This document shows positions 60,694 to 64,000 of a DNA stretch of 64,000 nt, in pieces. This DNA is from JAVKBW01 sp040222995 (GTDB lineage: Bacteria > Pseudomonadota > Alphaproteobacteria > UBA8366 > Aestuariispiraceae). Position 1 is the first letter of the stretch. Each line of letters opens with the position of its first letter. The stretch is from contig JAVKBW010000053.1 of the NCBI GenBank assembly GCA_040222995.1, positions 62,001 through 126,000 on the forward strand. Reading direction: 5' to 3'. The notes beneath the pieces were generated by a model. It was given only the letters and a program-made list of their open reading frames with translations. It had not been told where the DNA came from and made no database searches. Both the position numbers and the translations under genes were made by a program.

Positions 60694-61839
60694 TCAGCCG
60701 GTTGTCGCGATGGACTTCTTGGGATCGTAGAAAGGCTTCTCGACAACGGTTGCCGTTGTAACCCCTGCCGGGGCTTCAACAGCCAGGACCGTATCGATTT
60801 CATCGTATCCGACCGAAACCATGGCCAATGCGATATTTCGTTCCAGGCGGGGCGAATAGATCGCCGACGTTACCTTGCCGACCGTTTTTCCTTCGCTTTT
60901 TATCGGCCAGAACGAGGTGTTCGGTCCGCTCAGCCGCGGACCATCTATGCGAAGCCCGACCTGTTTCCGTTTTACGCCCGCGGCCCGGATTTTCTGCAAC
61001 GCGGCCTTGCCGATGAAGTCCGCTTCCATGTCGGGGTTAACCAGACGGTCCATGCCCAGTTCGTAGGGGTTTGTGTGGATGTCTGCATCGGCATGGTAGG
61101 AAAGCATGCCGCCCTCGATCCGGCGTATCGACGATGTATGGCCGGGTTTCAGGCCGAATGGCTTGCCTGCTTCCATGATGGTTTCCCACAATTCATCGCC
61201 GCGCGAACCGTCCCGCAGGTAAAGCTCGTAGCCCAGTTCGCTGGACCACCCGGTCCGTGAAATAATAAGGGGAATGCCGTTCAGATCGAATTCGCGCAGC
61301 CAGTAATAGCGCAGGTCCCTGACCGTTTCGCCAAACAAAGTTTCCATCACTTCGCCCGATTTCGGGCCCTGCAACTGCAAGGGCGAAACATCCGGTTCGC
61401 CAATGCTGACATCGAGGCCGCTATGCACGGCGACGCCCTGCGCCCACAGAAGAATGTCGCTGTCGGCCAGCGATATCCAGTAATGGTTTTCCGCCAGGCG
61501 CAGCAGGATCGGGTCGTTCAGGATGCCGCCTTCCGCATTGGTGATCAGGATGTACTTGCACTGTCCCACCGCCAGTTTCGACAGATCGCGGGGGGTCAGC
61601 ATCTGGACGAATTTCGCCGCATCCGGACCGGTGATTTCAACCTGACGCTCAACGGCGACATCGCACAGGATCGCGTCATTGACGAGGTTCCAGAAGTTCT
61701 GCTCGGGGTCGCCGAAATCGCGCGGGATGTACATGTGGTTGTAGACGGAAAAGGCCTGCGCGCCCCAGCGAACCGTCGCGTCGAAGTACGGCGATTTCCG
61801 GATCTGTGTTCCAAAACCGAATTTTTCCGAATCTGTCAC
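60694..61839 (-). CDS. GcvT-family methyltransferase, DmdA-like
   Basis: The 381-residue folate-dependent protein belongs to the GcvT/DmdA family: N-terminal folate domain (DVAVERQVEITGPDAAKFVQ, LTPRDLSKLAVGQCKYILIT, GGILNDPILLRLAENHYWIS), then VSPLQLQGPKSGEVM, the RTGWSSELGYELYLRDGS segment and a C-terminal barrel. Length suits DMSP demethylase or GcvT; other members demethylate aromatic ethers. No other glycine-cleavage genes are present, and the downstream synthetase and hydratase favour a demethylation-CoA pathway. The DMSP substrate is not proven. The start is GTG with AAAAGGATC upstream. Confidence 0.75.
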   Translation of the reverse strand: MTDSEKFGFGTQIRKSPYFDATVRWGAQAFSVYNHMYIPRDFGDPEQNFWNLVNDAILCDVAVERQVEITGPDAAKFVQMLTPRDLSKLAVGQCKYILITNAEGGILNDPILLRLAENHYWISLADSDILLWAQGVAVHSGLDVSIGEPDVSPLQLQGPKSGEVMETLFGETVRDLRYYWLREFDLNGIPLIISRTGWSSELGYELYLRDGSRGDELWETIMEAGKPFGLKPGHTSSIRRIEGGMLSYHADADIHTNPYELGMDRLVNPDMEADFIGKAALQKIRAAGVKRKQVGLRIDGPRLSGPNTSFWPIKSEGKTVGKVTSAIYSPRLERNIALAMVSVGYDEIDTVLAVEAPAGVTTATVVEKPFYDPKKSIATTG

Positions 61840-62008
61840 TGTTTCGATCCTTTTGTTGAAACGCCCGGCTGTCGGGCGGAATGGCGGATTTTTATCATCA
61901 ACACCGGTTTTCGGCAGACCAAAGATCGGCCAAAACCGGGACGAACGGTCTTAAAGCGGGGCTAAAGCAGTCTGATTGGTCCTGAGCCGGAAACAGACGC
62001 CGGTCGGC
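61840..62008. promoter_or_regulatory. Promoter/leader of the GcvT-like operon
   Basis: This 169-base spacer between asnC-type and GcvT-like genes contains a hairpin (arms CGCCCG at 61862-61867 and CGGGCG at 61873-61878) just upstream of the GTG start. It also has a wider inverted repeat (CCGGTTTT at 61904-61911 and AAAACCGG at 61932-61939). Either could be an asnC terminator, a leader structure or a regulator site. Confidence 0.45.
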
Positions 62009-62491
62009 CTACGGATCGATCAGTTTTTCGAGGTTCGGTTGAGACGATTTGATGACCCGGGTAACGATGTAGGTCATGAAGCGGTCGATGCCCAGTTCCT
62101 CGGCAAGCAGCCCGTCGATAAGGCTCTGGAAGGCAGCAAGGTTCGATGCAACAACCGTCATGACATAGTCCATGCCGCCGCCGGTTGAGACGCATTCGGT
62201 GATTTCGTCGAGCGCCTTGATCCTGGCCTCAAAGCGCTCGAAATCTGATTTGTGGTGGCTCTTGAGCGATACCGTCACGATTACCTTGCTGACATCGACA
62301 ATCGCATCGAGGGCGATGTCGGCATGATATCCGCGGATCAATCCGGCCTTCTTCAGTCTGTCCAGCCGGGTCCAGCAGGGGGTGGGGGACAGATTGACCA
62401 TGTCGGCGAGCCGGGACTTGCTCAGCGGCCCGTGTTTCTGGACCGCGCTGAGAATACGTATGTCGGTGGCGTCCAGGGCTGTTTTCTTCAT
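62009..62491 (-). CDS. Lrp/AsnC-family transcriptional regulator
   Basis: The 160-residue regulator has an N-terminal AsnC helix-turn-helix (LDATDIRILSAVQKHGPLSK, LADMVNLSPTPCWTRLDRLK) and a C-terminal RAM ligand-binding domain (VIVTVSLKSHHKSDFERFEA; CVSTGGGMDYVMTVVASNL). It lies directly upstream of the GcvT-like operon on the same strand and is its probable regulator. Lrp-type proteins usually sense amino acids or related metabolites. Confidence 0.92.
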   Translation of the reverse strand: MKKTALDATDIRILSAVQKHGPLSKSRLADMVNLSPTPCWTRLDRLKKAGLIRGYHADIALDAIVDVSKVIVTVSLKSHHKSDFERFEARIKALDEITECVSTGGGMDYVMTVVASNLAAFQSLIDGLLAEELGIDRFMTYIVTRVIKSSQPNLEKLIDP

Positions 62492-62596
62492 TCCCGTTCC
62501 CTCTAGCGCAGGCTTCGACTTTCCGCCACTGCGAGCCGGATGTCTATCCCGTCCCTATCGGATAAACGTTGCCGGAATGCGACCGACGTGCTGCGG

Positions 62597-63508
62597 CTAT
62601 AAACCGACATTGCGAAGAAACCGGTCCAGATCATCCTTTACCATCCGCAAGGTGGTGTCGCGTCGCCGCCAGATTCCATGCTGCGCCGGGCCGTCCAGAA
62701 ACCTGACCCGCGTGTTTGCCAGGATGCCGCAGTTGATGGCGTATCCCCGATCCTTCTGGCTGTTTTCCGAGGCAATGATCAGTCGGTTAGGCCAGGTGTC
62801 CTTGCTGAATGTCGCGCAATTGCAGATCCAGTCATAGGCAAGCGATGAATTTGCCGCAGACCGGTTCATTTTCGGGCGCGAAGGGATTATCGGCGCCGGT
62901 GAGAGCGCAATGGCGTGCGCGCGGGGGTAAAAGCAGTGGAACTCGAGTGCGGGAATGGCGCCGCCCGAATGGCCGGCGGACAGAACCTGATCATACCCCT
63001 CCGCAAGCTGTTTCAGCTCCCGAAAGACGTCAACGCGCCACTCCCTGCCATCCGGTCCGATGCGCCAGCTCGATCGTCTGGGGTCGAAAATGAAGGCGAA
63101 ATCGTAGTCGGGTCTCGGAAAAATCGAGGCAAACAATACCGGCGCAACGCCGAACCGCATCGCGAATCCGGTAAAGGCGATGCACAGGCCCTTCGCCTTG
63201 CGGTCCTGCTGTCTGAACAGGACGCCGCAGCTTAGCTGTTCCGTTTCCCAGGTCTGTGTGTCTTTCAGAACGACATTGAAACTGTCCAGGCCGGTCAGGC
63301 TGTCGCGAATGCTTTGTGGCAGGGCGCCGACAAAATTCCGGAACTCACTGGGGTTCAGCCGTTCGGAAGCGCGGGCGGCCATCAGGTTATCCCGTTTCAG
63401 GCGCGGATTTCGTTTTACGTGCCGCCACCACAAATCTGCCGGCCCCGTCGTCGGGCCCCGGTTTTCCGTGTCATCCGGATGCAGTTGGCCATGAAAGCCC
63501 AGGGTCAT
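62597..63508 (-). CDS. Alpha/beta hydrolase-like protein linked to an ACP
   Basis: The 303-residue protein has a hydrolase-type nucleophile elbow GHSGG with Ser181 (LSAGHSGGAIPALEF) and a candidate catalytic His277 in GPAQHGIW. The first 90 residues do not match a known domain. Its ATG overlaps the stop of an acyl carrier protein gene (ATGA), so it may act as a thioesterase or acyltransferase on ACP-bound product (inference). The family is otherwise unrecognised. Confidence 0.6.
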   Translation of the reverse strand: MTLGFHGQLHPDDTENRGPTTGPADLWWRHVKRNPRLKRDNLMAARASERLNPSEFRNFVGALPQSIRDSLTGLDSFNVVLKDTQTWETEQLSCGVLFRQQDRKAKGLCIAFTGFAMRFGVAPVLFASIFPRPDYDFAFIFDPRRSSWRIGPDGREWRVDVFRELKQLAEGYDQVLSAGHSGGAIPALEFHCFYPRAHAIALSPAPIIPSRPKMNRSAANSSLAYDWICNCATFSKDTWPNRLIIASENSQKDRGYAINCGILANTRVRFLDGPAQHGIWRRRDTTLRMVKDDLDRFLRNVGL

Positions 63509-63762
63509 TCAAGCGCTCGCGCATAACGGTCCACGACTTCTCCAACCGTGTCGGATTCAGGGTAAAATTCGACCACGGTGCTGAACGAAAAACGATCATC
63601 CAGTTCGATTTCCCACTCGATGAAGTGCAGACTGTCTATTTCCAGATCCTCAATTTTCGTTTCAAGAAGAATGTTACTCGGTGTCGGAAGGTCAAGACGG
63701 GAAGAGAGCATTTCAACAGCAATCCGCTTGAATTCAGCTTTCTTGTCCGGCTCGGCAATCAT
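63505..63762 (-). CDS. Acyl carrier protein
   Basis: The 85-residue acidic ACP has the phosphopantetheine site DSLHF (Ser44) within LEIDSLHFIEWEIELDDRF. This is a pathway-specific carrier rather than the housekeeping AcpP, whose site is DSLDTV. The gene starts 29 bases before the end of a cytochrome P450 gene and overlaps the hydrolase gene by four, forming a P450-ACP-hydrolase unit. It would carry a thioester-bound intermediate. Confidence 0.88.
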   Translation of the reverse strand: MIAEPDKKAEFKRIAVEMLSSRLDLPTPSNILLETKIEDLEIDSLHFIEWEIELDDRFSFSTVVEFYPESDTVGEVVDRYARALE

Positions 63763-64000
63763 CGACTATTTGTCCTTCAAGCGCTTTCGGTGTTGAAAAC
63801 ACCGATGTGGGTTCCGCAGCGTCAAAGCGCGTGATGTCCACGCGCAGCCTGCACCGTTCGAAAGTCTTTTCAAGGATTTTTGCCGCTTGCAACGCATTCG
63901 CTTTTCCAAGGCATTGGTGAGGGCCGGACCCGAAGGCGAGAGACTGGGACACGCTTAACATCAAACGGTATTGGACCGTTGAATGCTGATTGTCGGTTTG
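63734..64000 (-). pseudogene. Cytochrome P450, 3' part, apparently frameshifted
   Basis: The C-terminus of a P450 is present: the haem-binding loop LAFGSGPHQCLGKA with the axial cysteine, followed by an 60-residue tail. In the frame carrying the haem loop, the upstream residues (to the window edge) are not P450-like. In another minus frame the edge reads NRQSAFNGPIPFDVKR, matching the ANRDP..F..P..FD..R segment that normally precedes the haem loop. One extra base near 63945-63955 would explain this. Either the gene is broken or the sequence has an error here. Confidence 0.65.

Noticed and set aside
1..64000. CRISPR array, tRNA/rRNA gene, insertion sequence or prophage attachment site
   Set aside because: No regularly spaced repeats, tRNA-like cloverleaf, rRNA segment, transposase or integrase was found by reading. 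An exhaustive computational scan was not possible.

Overview
The window is GC-rich DNA whose gene content and style (S11 D,D-peptidase fused to SPOR, fused CysNC, liv transporters, a Lrp/AsnC-controlled GcvT-like gene) suggest a free-living alphaproteobacterium, perhaps Rhodospirillales-like. That placement is an inference from gene families; no rRNA or other marker is present. No tRNA, rRNA, CRISPR array or insertion sequence was recognised.

Region 1 (1-22.5 kb) is a type VI secretion (T6SS) locus: tssF, tssG, clpV/tssH, vgrG, a MORN-repeat protein and PAAR, then a SPOR membrane protein, a TssJ-like lipoprotein and a DedA-type membrane protein, then tssK-tssL-tssM-tssA and a TagR-like SUMF1 lipoprotein. 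Baseplate (F, G, K), membrane complex (J-like, L, M), spike (VgrG, PAAR), recycling ATPase (ClpV) and assembly organiser (TssA) are all present. Hcp, TssB and TssC are not in the window, and TssE is expected just off the left edge. Two DMT-family exporters and an aldo/keto reductase sit inside the locus on the opposite strand.

Region 2 (22.6-30.7 kb) is metabolic: a DadA-like D-amino-acid dehydrogenase; a leftward betA-terC-dienelactone hydrolase-formylglutamate hydrolase run; an AHSA1-DUF1428 fusion gene with its TetR regulator and a visible operator; and a D-2-hydroxyacid dehydrogenase. Region 3 (30.9-35.9 kb) is a complete branched-chain amino acid type ABC transporter, with a strong hairpin between the binding-protein gene and the permease genes.

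Region 4 (35.9-46.4 kb) is accessory: a ParDE-type toxin-antitoxin pair, a large CHAT-protease lipoprotein, a LysR/luciferase-like monooxygenase/hydrolase group, a SulP transporter fused to STAS and cyclic-nucleotide-binding domains, a scar holding the 3' fossil of a second LysR gene, and an AT-rich BetI-like regulator divergent from an exported hydrolase.

Region 5 (46.5-54 kb) has cysD and cysNC for sulfate activation, a MscS channel with a cNMP domain, an exported protein of unknown function, a D,D-carboxypeptidase with SPOR, and a lipoprotein of unknown function. Region 6 (54.1-64 kb) has a single-chain type IIL restriction-modification enzyme, a four-gene leftward operon (GcvT/DmdA-like methyltransferase, OsmC, enoyl-CoA hydratase, acyl-CoA synthetase) next to a Lrp/AsnC gene, and at the right edge a P450-ACP-hydrolase group whose P450 appears frameshifted.

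Start sites were chosen from Shine-Dalgarno-like sequences, family N-termini and overlaps. Domain assignments come from reading the proteins by eye.
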